64,000 nucleotides of DNA from Syncephalis fuscata. Lineage: Eukaryota > Zoopagomycota > Zoopagomycetes > Zoopagales > Piptocephalidaceae. Both the position numbers and the translations under genes were made by a program. The DNA is taken from the NCBI GenBank assembly GCA_025786725.1, contig JAHLTZ010000003.1, positions 868,001-932,000 on the forward strand, in the 5' to 3' direction. The notes beneath the pieces were generated by a model. It was given only the letters and a program-made list of their open reading frames with translations. It did not search any database and was not told where the DNA came from. Positions 13,187-22,204 of this stretch are shown piece after piece (position 1 is the stretch's first letter; each line of letters opens with the position of its first letter).

Positions 13187-13771
13187 CTTGTTAAATAAAT
13201 ACTACTTCACTCATTATCTTCGCTTATTGGTTATCACTTATCGCACCTGCAATTCTTAGAGCATGCAAAGTGAGTGCGTTTGTAAGACGTTGGACTAAAG
13301 ATGATCCTGCCGCTTTTGGCTGAACTTCCATAATATCTCCAGAGCGGCCAACACCGTGACTAAATCTATTGTATGTGCGCAAACCAATCAATGCGTATTG
13401 CTGCGTTGCAATAGACAATTCTATGACCTACCCGTAATGACGACGCGCCACTAAAGAGTTAATAACTCGACCTTCGCGTTCACCTACACCGGCACTTTCT
13501 AATTGATATAGGGCCGCGGTAAAATGAAACCACAGTAAGAAATACAAAGCTCAGTACTTACGGGCAAAATTATTTGAATCCATGCCTGCAAATTCGGAAC
13601 AACCAAACAATATTTCTTCCGACCAGCCTGCCATTGGTAAAGTGCGTTGAGCAAGTAGCGTACGTAAGTGTGTGGTCGCGTGTTTCGTGCTGCTGCTGCC
13701 TGCAAAATATGGCCTGACGCTGTTTGACCAAGTAAGTCGGCCGCCAATTCCTGTAGCTGTGATTGATCCAT
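11700..13771 (-). CDS. SEPSECS: O-phosphoseryl-tRNA(Sec):selenocysteinyl-tRNA synthase (SepSecS)
   Basis: Ten exons (13771-13562, 13498-13432, 13365-13247, 13167-13003, 12948-12795, 12738-12552, 12499-12341, 12286-12193, 12112-12025, 11970-11700) encode about 504 residues, close to the usual ~500. SepSecS is the PLP enzyme that turns phosphoseryl-tRNA(Sec) and selenophosphate into selenocysteinyl-tRNA. Diagnostic motifs are [35 protein letters not shown] (phosphate loop), [51 protein letters not shown] and [15 protein letters not shown], which holds the PLP lysine. MALSLEPL and GARVV follow near the C-terminus. Exon 1 needs one missing base, or a very short 29-nt intron, to link [15 protein letters not shown] to [17 protein letters not shown]. 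Most fungi lack this enzyme; its presence implies selenocysteine decoding in this organism or its recent ancestry. Confidence 0.93.
12157..12178. repeat. (GT)n microsatellite within a SepSecS intron
   Basis: Eleven GT units lie in intron 8 of the SepSecS gene. The inverted copy near 20940-20956 carries the complementary CA run with a different unit number, showing that the two copies have diverged since duplication. Confidence 0.9.
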
Positions 13772-14464
13772 AACCAAAAGAGTGAATAAAAATTAATGAT
13801 GAACGTGTGCTTACAATTATTTGGGCACAATTATTTGATACAATTTTATACAATGTTACTAATCAGTAGAAGCATTCGTGTGAACTTATTGCAAAGGACT
13901 GCAATGGTGTACAATGACATCATCATCTGTCTCATTGTGGCTAATTTGACATGGAATACAATAAAAACGTCACTTTATACCACTGCTACCTTTGCTATAC
14001 AATTATGCCAATGCTTTTATTATCATTAGCGTATATAAATTTTATTAAATAAAATGCTTTGGTGATTGTAAATACACGTTTATTTTTAATTTCTATTCAT
14101 TTTGCTTTTTACGAGCTAATAAAAAAAACATTAGTTGAATACTAGCCAATTTTCAGGCGTAAATTTAAATAATTTTGATTTAAGTAGTGAATTTATGTTT
14201 TTGCATGACTTTTTTTATACGACGCAACTAATCAGAAAACGATATGTTATTTTTCCGATTAGCAATAAAGCAAAAAAGAATTTATAGACATTTAAATAAA
14301 TTTAGTAAGTGAATAGAATACTTTAAGCTAATAGCTTATTAATTAAAGCATAAGATTATGTTTATTAAAACATTGATTATTGGTTGGCTGGCTAGTATTT
14401 ATATTAGTAGTTATACAAGATGTTCAGGTTTTAGATTAATGATAAACGTCATGGTAATCAAAAT
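13772..14464. other. AT-rich region upstream of SepSecS
   Basis: Unique DNA between the SepSecS start and the RGS fragment. A 58-nt stretch (GTAAGC...CACAG) just upstream of exon 1 has the form of a 5' UTR intron. No other feature is supported. Confidence 0.45.
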
Positions 14465-15587
14465 GTTGTGATTTAATAAAGACTATAATGGATAGCATAA
14501 TAGATTTATAAATTGAATGAACAAGTAGATACATAAACGCACATGCATACACACATAATAGTATTACCAGACGCGAATCCATTGGCGCCATCGACTTATA
14601 GGTGTGGTGGGACAGTTGTTCGAGCTTTTTACTAGTTTAATGTATTCTTGACGAAAACGTACCACTGAATGATCTTCCAGTTGTTGACGTATTTCGTTGG
14701 CTGCTTCGTATAAATCAACGAGACTACAATCTCTATGGTATTGTTGTTGGTGTTGTAGACCCGATTCCATTATATCTGGCGTTGATTCGTTACTTTGGGG
14801 ATAAAGACTGCGATCGACTCGTTGTAGTAGTCGTTCACGTAGTGGCGTAGATACCGGTACTTCGTAGGGTGCACCAGGACGAATAAAAGCATCAACGATA
14901 TTGCGCAGTTGAATGTTGGTAGCGGCACGGGAAAGCGGAGGACGACGTATGGTCATACTACCACCACCACCACCACCACTAGAAGTGGTCATGTTAAATG
15001 ATGGTGATAGTGGTGACGATGGTGGTGATGATGACGATGAGACCATTGGCTGTGCAGCAGGCAGTGTCGTAAGTGTTGGTGATCGAAGGGGAAAGTTATA
15101 CGCTGATCGGGCCGATGGTGGTGGCGGTGTTGGTGCACGATCAGCTAACAAGTAAGACTGGCGTACGGAAAGATTATCCTCCCAATGGGCAGGTCGACCA
15201 TGTGTATCCGTCATCGGTGATGATCGATGATGATGATGCGGGTCATATCTTGGTGCTCGGTCGATACCAGTAATACGGGCCTGAAGATGAGTGACAGTTT
15301 CGTAGAATAAAAGTGATTCAAGACTAAGATCGTGCATGCAAAACGATCGGAATCTTGGTAGTAGATCGGGGCAAGCAAGAATGTTATCTAGTGTGATAGA
15401 TGAAGCTTGTGGCTCATGTTGGCTACTACGCGGTATTGGTGTTGGTTGCCACGAGGCAATTCTATCCCGATAGGCATTCAAGTGTGGAATAGTAGTGGGC
15501 GATGGCGGTGGCGGATAAAGAGATGTAGGCGATGTAGGATGTGATAGAGATAAATAAAGTGGAATAGACGTTTTATTAAGTGTTTTA
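14465..15587 (-). repeat. Inverted repeat A, copy 1 (3' end of the second 7TM-RGS gene)
   Basis: This is near-identical, in reverse orientation, to 26201-27327. Identity runs past the stop codon into about 100 bp of 3' flank. At its right end it abuts repeat B with a shared TTA at 15585-15587, which looks like a microhomology junction. Confidence 0.9.
14564..15587 (-). pseudogene. 5'-truncated copy of the 7TM-RGS gene (RGS half only)
   Basis: The frame reproduces the last ~340 residues of the intact gene at 24915-27227 with very few changes: one Val to Ile near the end, one Gly fewer in the glycine run, and one residue at the junction. It contains the split RGS-like segments (ILACPDLLPRFRSFCMHDLS and NIVDAFIRPGAPYEVPV) but no transmembrane part. 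It has no start of its own. Upstream codons come from the neighbouring repeat B, so any product would be a fusion artefact. The frame is still open, so the duplication must be recent. Confidence 0.85.
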
Positions 15588-15906
15588 GTCAAATGTTTTA
15601 ATATCAATTTAATAAAAAATACTATTAATATCAAATGACTTTAACTTATGACAATAGCTTAAATCAGCAGATTTATGACAAAATTTGTAATTGTATAAAC
15701 TCTGATAATAAATTAAAATGAATTGGCTTATAAAAGCCATCTTTATTATTATTTAAGCAGCAGTATTATGTATTTATAGCATTATTGAATAATAAAAGTT
15801 ACAAAGCTAAAAATTACTGATGGGAAAAAGTTAATTACAATAAATGCAACAATTTTAATTTAAAACTTTGCTTATTTACGTAATTTAGTTAATTGTAGCA
15901 ATATTA
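15585..15906 (+). repeat. Direct repeat B, copy 1
   Basis: This 322-bp AT-rich segment recurs in the same orientation at 19446-19769 with only a few substitutions and an A-run length change. It contains no coding frame. It lies between repeat A copy 1 and the DNA leading to the subtilase gene. Confidence 0.88.
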
Positions 15907-17074
15907 ATGACAATGCCAATCGTGTTTTATTTGTCAAAAGACTTTCAACGATATACTTGCGCTAACTGCAACTTAAAAACACAATAAAAAATATGATATG
16001 TAGAAATTAGTACTAATAGTATTAAAACAGTAGTTGATGTTGAAATAAGCGTTTTTATTGAAAAACAAATACAAACTACTAATGAAACAGCTATAAAAAA
16101 CATGCCATTAAAGAGTATTTAATTTGCGATAAACGTCATTACAAAAACAAAGTGTAGGGCAAACAAAAAAGATTTTATTAGTAAATAAATTTAATAAATT
16201 TTAAAAAGAAGACTTTATTATAATGAAATTTAAAAACTATGTATTTTCTAATTATAATACTCTAATTGTATCGTTAATACCATCTATTGATAACAGTAAT
16301 TAATTAAAAACGTATTTTCAATAACAAAAATTAATACCGGCTACACCAGCAGTGTTAGCACACTCTGCAACTCAATGCTTTAGCCGTTAACCATATTTTA
16401 TCTCTGTTTTTTAATATACTTCATTTTAATAAAATATGGTGACTAATATCAGTTTAAAAAAGTTTTTTTCTAATTAAAATAAAAAACGGGTTTTTTCAAG
16501 ATTCCCCTTAATTATATGTGGTAATAAAAACAAATTTATTTTTTGCCTAAATGAGTCGGTGCCTCCTTAGCTTTTTGTTAAATGGTCAACAGCAATGGGT
16601 AAAAACAATGGGTCATGTTTCACCATCTGATTATTACATTGCACGTGCATTAATGCGATAATGATTTTGGCAATTATACATGATAAGCCAAGTTCACTTA
16701 CTTAATGTACTGCTTTTGCGACTTGGTTTCACGTCGCCTAGCGTAAATAGCGGCTTTTTGTCTATCAATAATCTAACTGGTGTTTGATAAAAAATATGGG
16801 AACAGAGTACATGTGGCACATATGTTTCAACACTTAAAGGCTTTGAATGTTAACATTGTAAAGAATTGATTAGAGTAACAAGTTGTATTGATAATCAAAT
16901 TTCTTATTTAAAGCACGTATTTGTTGGCCTAATTGCCATAAAATATACCAAACAAACAAGCAACCCATTCTTGACTTACGCTTACGTTCTTTTACGCTTC
17001 ATTTTACAAACAATCTCTACACCAAACTATTTTTTACTCGTTTATCACCACTGTCAAGTTAACACCATTTTATC
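15907..17074. other. AT-rich upstream region of the subtilase gene
   Basis: About 1.2 kb with no supported gene. The last 100 bp become pyrimidine-rich (the stretch around 16990-17070 with ACAATCTCTACACC), typical of the leader of a well-expressed fungal gene. Confidence 0.5.
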
Positions 17075-18256
17075 ATGAAATTCGTATCTGCTCTATCCTT
17101 GGTCTCTGCCATTCTTTTGGCTGTAACACCCATTAACGGTGCCATTCTTGAAGATAACGCATTCCAGGCCAGCGACAACTCTCTCTTGTCCGAGGTCAAA
17201 GGAACCTACATTGTCAAGCTTCGCGCTGGAAGCGATGCTAAGCAATTCATTGCTCAGACCAACAACTTTGTTGGAAAGAAGTACAAGCACACCTACAACT
17301 CCAAGTCATTCCAAGGTTTCGCCACCCAGCTTTCTGAAAACGAAGTTAAAAGACTACAGAAGGACTCACGTGTTGAATATGTCGAAGAAGATGGCATTAT
17401 GCAAATCACAGCCAACCAAGTCACTCCACCCAGCTGGGGTCTGACGCGTGTTTCTGAACGCGCTCTCGATCTCACCAAGCCATTTGTTTATCCAGACACT
17501 GCTGGTGAAGGTGTCGACATCTGGGTCATTGATACCGGTATCCAAGAATCCCATGCCGATTTTGGAGGCCGCGCCAAATTGATCAAGAGCTTCGTCACCG
17601 GCGAAGCTAATGCCGATTTGAACGGTCACGGCACTCATGTTGCCGGCACTGTTGGTTCGGCCACCTATGGTGTTGCCAAAAAGGCCAAGATCTACGGTGT
17701 TAAAGCATTTAATAGCAGCGGTTCTGGTACCGCTTCCGGCGTACTTGCCAGTATTCAATATGTTACTCAAAATGCTCGTCCTGGCAAATCCGTTGTAAAC
17801 ATGTCGTTTGGCGGCAGCAAGTCCAAGGCAGTTGATGATGCCGTAAATGACGCTGTTAAGGCTGGAATTGCCTTTATCGTTGCTGCTGGTAACAATGCTG
17901 GCGATGCCTGTGAAGGCTCTCCATCTAGTGCCTCCAGTGCATTCGCCGTTGCTGCCAGCGACAAGACTGATAAGCAAGCCTACTTCTCAAACTTCGGAAA
18001 CTGTGTCAAGGTCTACGCTCCAGGTGTCGATATTACCTCATTGTGGAGGGGTAATAACGGTGCCAAAAATACCATCTCTGGCACTTCTATGGCCTCTCCT
18101 CACGTTGCTGGTATTGCCGCACTTTACCTAGCCAGCGGCAAATACTCCACCGTCAACGCCCTTTACGGTGCTCTTGTCAGCAATGCTACCCCCAATGTTA
18201 TTTCCAATCCAACTAAGGGCACGCCAAACAAGCTGATCTACAGCAAAACAGCTTAA
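17075..18256 (+). CDS. Secreted proteinase K-like subtilisin (peptidase S8) with I9 propeptide
   Basis: A single intronless frame of 393 residues. Residues 1-22 form a signal peptide (MKFVSALSLVSAILLAVTP). Residues ~40-110 are an I9 inhibitor propeptide (GTYIVKLR...VEYVEEDGIM). The catalytic domain follows: VIDTGIQ (Asp), HGTHVAGTVGS (His), AAGNNAGDAC (oxyanion Asn) and SGTSMASPHVAGIAALYLA (Ser). It is a secreted broad-specificity serine endopeptidase, matured by propeptide removal. The gene is clearly GC-richer than its flanks and uses C/G-ending codons, unlike most neighbours, which carry several introns. It sits between the two copies of direct repeat B. High expression, retroposition or transfer could each explain the missing introns and the base composition. 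Confidence 0.97.
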   Translation: MKFVSALSLVSAILLAVTPINGAILEDNAFQASDNSLLSEVKGTYIVKLRAGSDAKQFIAQTNNFVGKKYKHTYNSKSFQGFATQLSENEVKRLQKDSRVEYVEEDGIMQITANQVTPPSWGLTRVSERALDLTKPFVYPDTAGEGVDIWVIDTGIQESHADFGGRAKLIKSFVTGEANADLNGHGTHVAGTVGSATYGVAKKAKIYGVKAFNSSGSGTASGVLASIQYVTQNARPGKSVVNMSFGGSKSKAVDDAVNDAVKAGIAFIVAAGNNAGDACEGSPSSASSAFAVAASDKTDKQAYFSNFGNCVKVYAPGVDITSLWRGNNGAKNTISGTSMASPHVAGIAALYLASGKYSTVNALYGALVSNATPNVISNPTKGTPNKLIYSKTA

Positions 18257-18381
18257 ATTTTTAGCAGACTGTAAACACTTACGTACTGATTTTCGTATAA
18301 TGAAGCAAGCTAAGCGTATTTAATGAATAAAATAATGATAAACATTTAAATTAAGTATTCATAATTTATTGTTTTAATAAT

Positions 18382-18585
18382 TTAAATATTAATACTGGCA
18401 CGTCGTCGTGATAGCTTGGCATCTTCTATATTGTTAAGCAGCTTTGACATAGTTTGCTAAGAATGAAACGGTATTAGAATGGCTTTAAATCGATAGCATT
18501 TGTTTTTTACCTGCATGTTATTAAATAGTTTACTAGTTTCTATATCAAATGAAATGCTTTCAGACTGAATCATTGTAATTTGATC
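18382..18585 (-). CDS. Small spliced protein (45 residues or more), function unknown
   Basis: Two exons (18585-18511 and 18456-18382) join in phase 0 through a clean intron (GTAAAA...TTCTTAG). From the ATG at 18573 the protein begins MIQSESISFDIETSKLFN and ends AKLSRRRASINI. It is amphipathic and coiled-coil-like, with a basic tail. A splice acceptor (ACAATAG) lies just before the first exon shown, so an upstream exon may exist; I could not place it. The size and heptad character recall subunits of small coiled-coil complexes, but I do not recognise the family. Confidence 0.4.
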
Positions 18586-18892
18586 CTATTGTAACAACAA
18601 CTTTTTTTTACGACAACCTAAGTGTTAGAAGTATGACAATATTAGTTACACCACCTTCACTGCACTTATATAAATAATATTAGTATGTAGCCGATAATCC
18701 CCGACAGTCCCTGACGGACCCTTGACTATTTTCTGATATGGAAATGACGCATTTAGCACGTTAGCTTAATGCGATTGCTAACAAATAGCACAATTATAAA
18801 TATTTAACAATATATACACACAATAAAATATTAGGGAATTTTGAAAAATACATTGTTTTTTAAATTTTATTTATTAAAATACACCGTTTTGA

Positions 18893-19281
18893 AAAATCCG
18901 CCAAAAATCTACCAAACTACTTAAAGAGGCTATATTTAACAGTATTGAAGAACTAAGGGCCGCTGTTGACGAGTTTAAGCTTGTTAACAGTTGCAAGTTT
19001 AAGAAAAAAATATTTATTTAACAAGATTACAGCCTATTTGTCCTTATGAAGATTGTTCCAGCAGCAGATGTCAGTTTGTTTTGATTGCCAGAAAGCAGAA
19101 AACTGACCTAGTAAAAATTATCCAGTGCAATATTAAACATTTTAACGGTTGTTCATATAATTATGATAATACCAATATTAAATCTATTGCTAAATATATC
19201 ACAAATGATGCTGCTACATTTTTAAATGTAAAATCAAAAGATGTACAATTAAAAGCATTAAGCACATATTTAATTATTTAA
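18893..19281 (+). pseudogene. Relic of a MULE/FAR1-type transposase N-terminal domain
   Basis: One frame reads EAIFNSIEELRAAVDEFK and ends LVNSCKFKKK. After a one-base slip in a run of seven A, the next frame reads RLQPICPYEDCSSSRCQFV, later IIQCNIKHFNGCSYNY, and stops at 19281. The order F-S-x2-EL-x2-AV followed by C-x4-C-x4-C and C-x3-H-x3-C matches the N-terminal DNA-binding module of Mutator-like transposases. No catalytic core is present, so only a fragment remains. It sits about 170 bp from repeat B copy 2, inside the rearranged block. Family assignment is by motif order only. Confidence 0.55.
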
Positions 19282-19445
19282 TACACACTAACAATTATAA
19301 TAGCTTAATGAATGCTATTATATTTTATTACAAAGCTTGGTCTGCTTTGATTCAATAAAAATGAATGATATTGTTACAACAACAGTAATAAAATAATGTA
19401 ACTTTGATCAAACAGCTAAATGGGAAAAAAAATAGAAATAGTAGC

Positions 19446-19769
19446 TTAGTCAAATGTTTTAATATCAATTTAATAAAAAAAATACTATTAATATCAAATG
19501 ACTTTAACTTATGACAATAGCTTAAATCAGCAGATTTATGACAAAATTTGTAATTGTATAAACTCTGATAATAAATTAAAATGAATTGGCTTATAAAAGC
19601 CATCTTTATTATTATTTAAGCAGCAGTATTATGTATTTATAGCATTATTGAATAATAAAAGTTACAAAGCTAAAAATTACTGATGGGAAAAAGTTAATTA
19701 CAATAAATACAACAATTTTAATTTAAAACTTTGCTTATTTACGTAATTTAGTTAATTGTAGCAATATTA
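19446..19769 (+). repeat. Direct repeat B, copy 2
   Basis: Same orientation as 15585-15906. Both ends are sharp. Differences include one extra A or two in an A run and a G to A change near 19708. The two copies bracket about 3.5 kb that holds the subtilase, the 45-residue gene and the MULE relic. Confidence 0.88.
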
Positions 19770-19929
19770 GATTGTGCTAACCATTAATAAAAATAATTTA
19801 ATTTAATAATGCTATTATAATATCATGCAATTAGTTAGATTTTATTACACAAATACAAATCAATATCTAAATACTAAAAGTCTTCAACAGTTACTGATAG
19901 TTTAGAAAAGCGGTGATACATTTGTGAAT

Positions 19930-21456
19930 TAACCAATAATATCTATAGGCGCAACAAAGCAGGCGGCACAAGCTTCTCTGGTTGTGCCTATCGCTACAGG
20001 TATGGCCATATCGCTGTGCTTGGCCACTTTGCGGAATCAGCGACCAAATGCACGCTATGTCATCTGGCCACGTATTGACCAGAAATCCGCATTTAAGGCT
20101 ATTCTAAGTGCTGGTATGTGTTTTGCCGGCACAGTCTAGTATAACGCTTATTAACAAACGTAGCTAGGCCTAGAGCCTGTTATTGTGGCAAATCGTCTTA
20201 ATGGAGATCAAGTATGCACGGACATGGATGCGCTAGAAAAGACGGTGAACGCCATGAGGCCAGAGTCCATTGTCTGCATACTCTCGACTACGAGTTGCTT
20301 TGCACCGCGCATTCCTGATAAGTAAGCTACATAAGCTATGCTAAAAAAAAGTCCTGCATACTGATTTAGTTAAACAGCTTAAGTCGCATATCTCAACTGT
20401 GTGCCAAATTCAATATTCCTCACTTAGTAAACAATGCCTATGGTGTGCAATCACGTCGCTGCATGAACGCTGTATCAGAGGCAGCACGCCACATGTACAC
20501 AAAGGAAGTAAAGGATCCATTGTTGCTTGTAGTTCAAAGTACTGACAAGAACTTTCTAGTTCCTGTAAGTATACAGATTCAACAAACCATCTCGTCGCTG
20601 ACTAATACTCGTTCAGGTTGGCGGCGCTGTTGTCTTTAGTCCCAGCAAAACGCTTTTGGCCAACGTGGCAAAATCCTATCCTGGCCGTGCATCAATAACA
20701 CCCATTCTAGATGTATTCATCACGTTACTCACACTAGGTGAAACTGGCTATCGCAAGTTGTTAAGCGATCGCAAGGTAAGACCACGTTTTGCGTTTGTAA
20801 TAGCAATAAAGCCAATTACCGACTGGTAGGAAGTCTACGATTATCTTTCTGACCAGTTGTCAGCGATTGCAGTCGAGCTAGGCACGCGTGTGCTAGACAC
20901 GCCACGCAATGATATTTCAATGGGTAGGTTGCGTGCTACACACACACACACACACACGCCTCGGACCATCATATCCATATAAGCTAAGCAATACCTGTTA
21001 GCACTATCGCTTGAGCCTTTATTGGCCAGCGGAAAATCATTAACGGATTTAGGCGCTATGCTATTTGCCCATCGAGTCACTGGAGCAAGGTAACCCCGCG
21101 TATTACAATCTGCCATATTAAATTAATATTTCCATTTTTATAGAGTTGTTACAAGCACAGATATCAAGCAGATTGACCGGTTTAAGTTTGAAGGATATGG
21201 CGCACATATAGATATCTATGGCCCGACAGCTTCTACAAGCTCGGTCAACTCAGCGGTGTGCACAGCACAGCAGAAAGTGAGTACTGTTTGCCCGTATATG
21301 ACCGTAGCAGCAGCACAGGGCATGCATAAAGAAGAGGTCGATTTATTAATTCGTCGATTACAATCTGTTTGGCAGACCTTTTGCACCAAAGTTGACAAAA
21401 CAAATAAAGAATAATCTATTGGTTTTATTAACTAATTAACAATGGGAAGATTTACG
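19930..21456 (+). repeat. Inverted repeat C, copy 2
   Basis: Reverse-complement partner of 11658-13186. It starts inside what is intron 3 of the intact SepSecS gene and ends in its 3' flank at ...GGAAGATTTACG. Confidence 0.9.
19949..21414 (+). pseudogene. 5'-truncated second copy of SepSecS (exons 4-10)
   Basis: All seven downstream exons of the SepSecS gene are present with intact splice sites and frames, from [12 protein letters not shown] to the final KTNKE stop. The N-terminal exons 1-3 are missing; these carry the helices needed for tetramerisation and the phosphate-binding [13 protein letters not shown] loop. The PLP lysine motif (STDKNFLVP) is retained. Unique AT-rich DNA replaces the missing 5' part and offers no promoter or start I can recognise. 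It is therefore most likely a non-functional duplicate, still undamaged because it is young. Confidence 0.85.
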
Positions 21457-22204
21457 TCAAATCCGTATTTTTAAATCATTCAGTCATTATATTTTATAAC
21501 AAAGACTGTAGAAAGTATTTCGGTACCCGTGTCAAGCTTAAAATTTTGTTGCTGAATTATTATTGGGCCCAATTAGGCAATGCCGTCATTTAAACTCGTG
21601 GCAGCAATTACTATTTTATTCGAATTGCCAAACTAGGCAGTGTACATGTGAGGCGCATCCGTATTGCTTTGCCGATTTTTAAGTTATAGCTCCGATTTTT
21701 AATGCCGCTCACCTGAGAATAGTTCGGACAACTAAAGATCGAAAATATAGCGAGAAAAAAACGAAAATAGCCACCATAATAGTTTTATTTTGACAAAACA
21801 ACTGTATGGCCACGTGCTCGTACTTTTAACAGCTAATGGAAGGCTACTAGAAAATTATATTAGCTGATTCTTGCACTCAACTCCGTCTATCCCAGTTAAA
21901 CACTTGCTGTCCTTGTCCTTTCTATTCTACCGTCTTTCCTTCTTTTTTATTACGATCAATATTTGCGATAGTTGTATAACCTATTCTTCGGTATAGACTA
22001 TACGGCTTCGATAACGAGTTTCATTCTACATCAACAACATAGCAAGCGTGACGCGCCGTTGACGGCGATTGCCGATAACCACTGAGCTTCCTCGCTTTAA
22101 TCATTTATTTTTGCTTATTACTTAGACAAACAACTTATATATACGCGTTCGTACAGCCACCATACACGCAGCAATAGCAACAGCAATAACCGGTATTTTT
22201 GATC
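21457..22204. other. Promoter region of the first 7TM-RGS gene
   Basis: About 750 bp between the SepSecS copy and the RGS gene. A TATA-like ACTTATATATACGCG lies about 70 bp upstream of the start codon, and a pyrimidine-rich tract lies near 21890-21950. Confidence 0.45.

Noticed and set aside
13690-13740. A 29-nt intron in SepSecS exon 1 (GTCAAAC...TTTTGCAG)
   Set aside because: It restores phase, but introns elsewhere in the window are about 42 nt or longer. A missing base, as seen in many other genes, is simpler. I keep it as an alternative.
13796-14029. 77-residue plus-strand frame upstream of SepSecS
   Set aside because: It is AT-driven, has no motif, and overlaps the likely 5' leader of SepSecS.
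17366-17977. 203-residue minus-strand frame
   Set aside because: It is the antisense of the subtilase gene, open only because of that gene's codon usage.
15585-19769. Repeats B read as long terminal repeats of a retrotransposon
   Set aside because: They do not start TG and end CA, no gag/pol frame lies between them, and the interior holds host-like genes.
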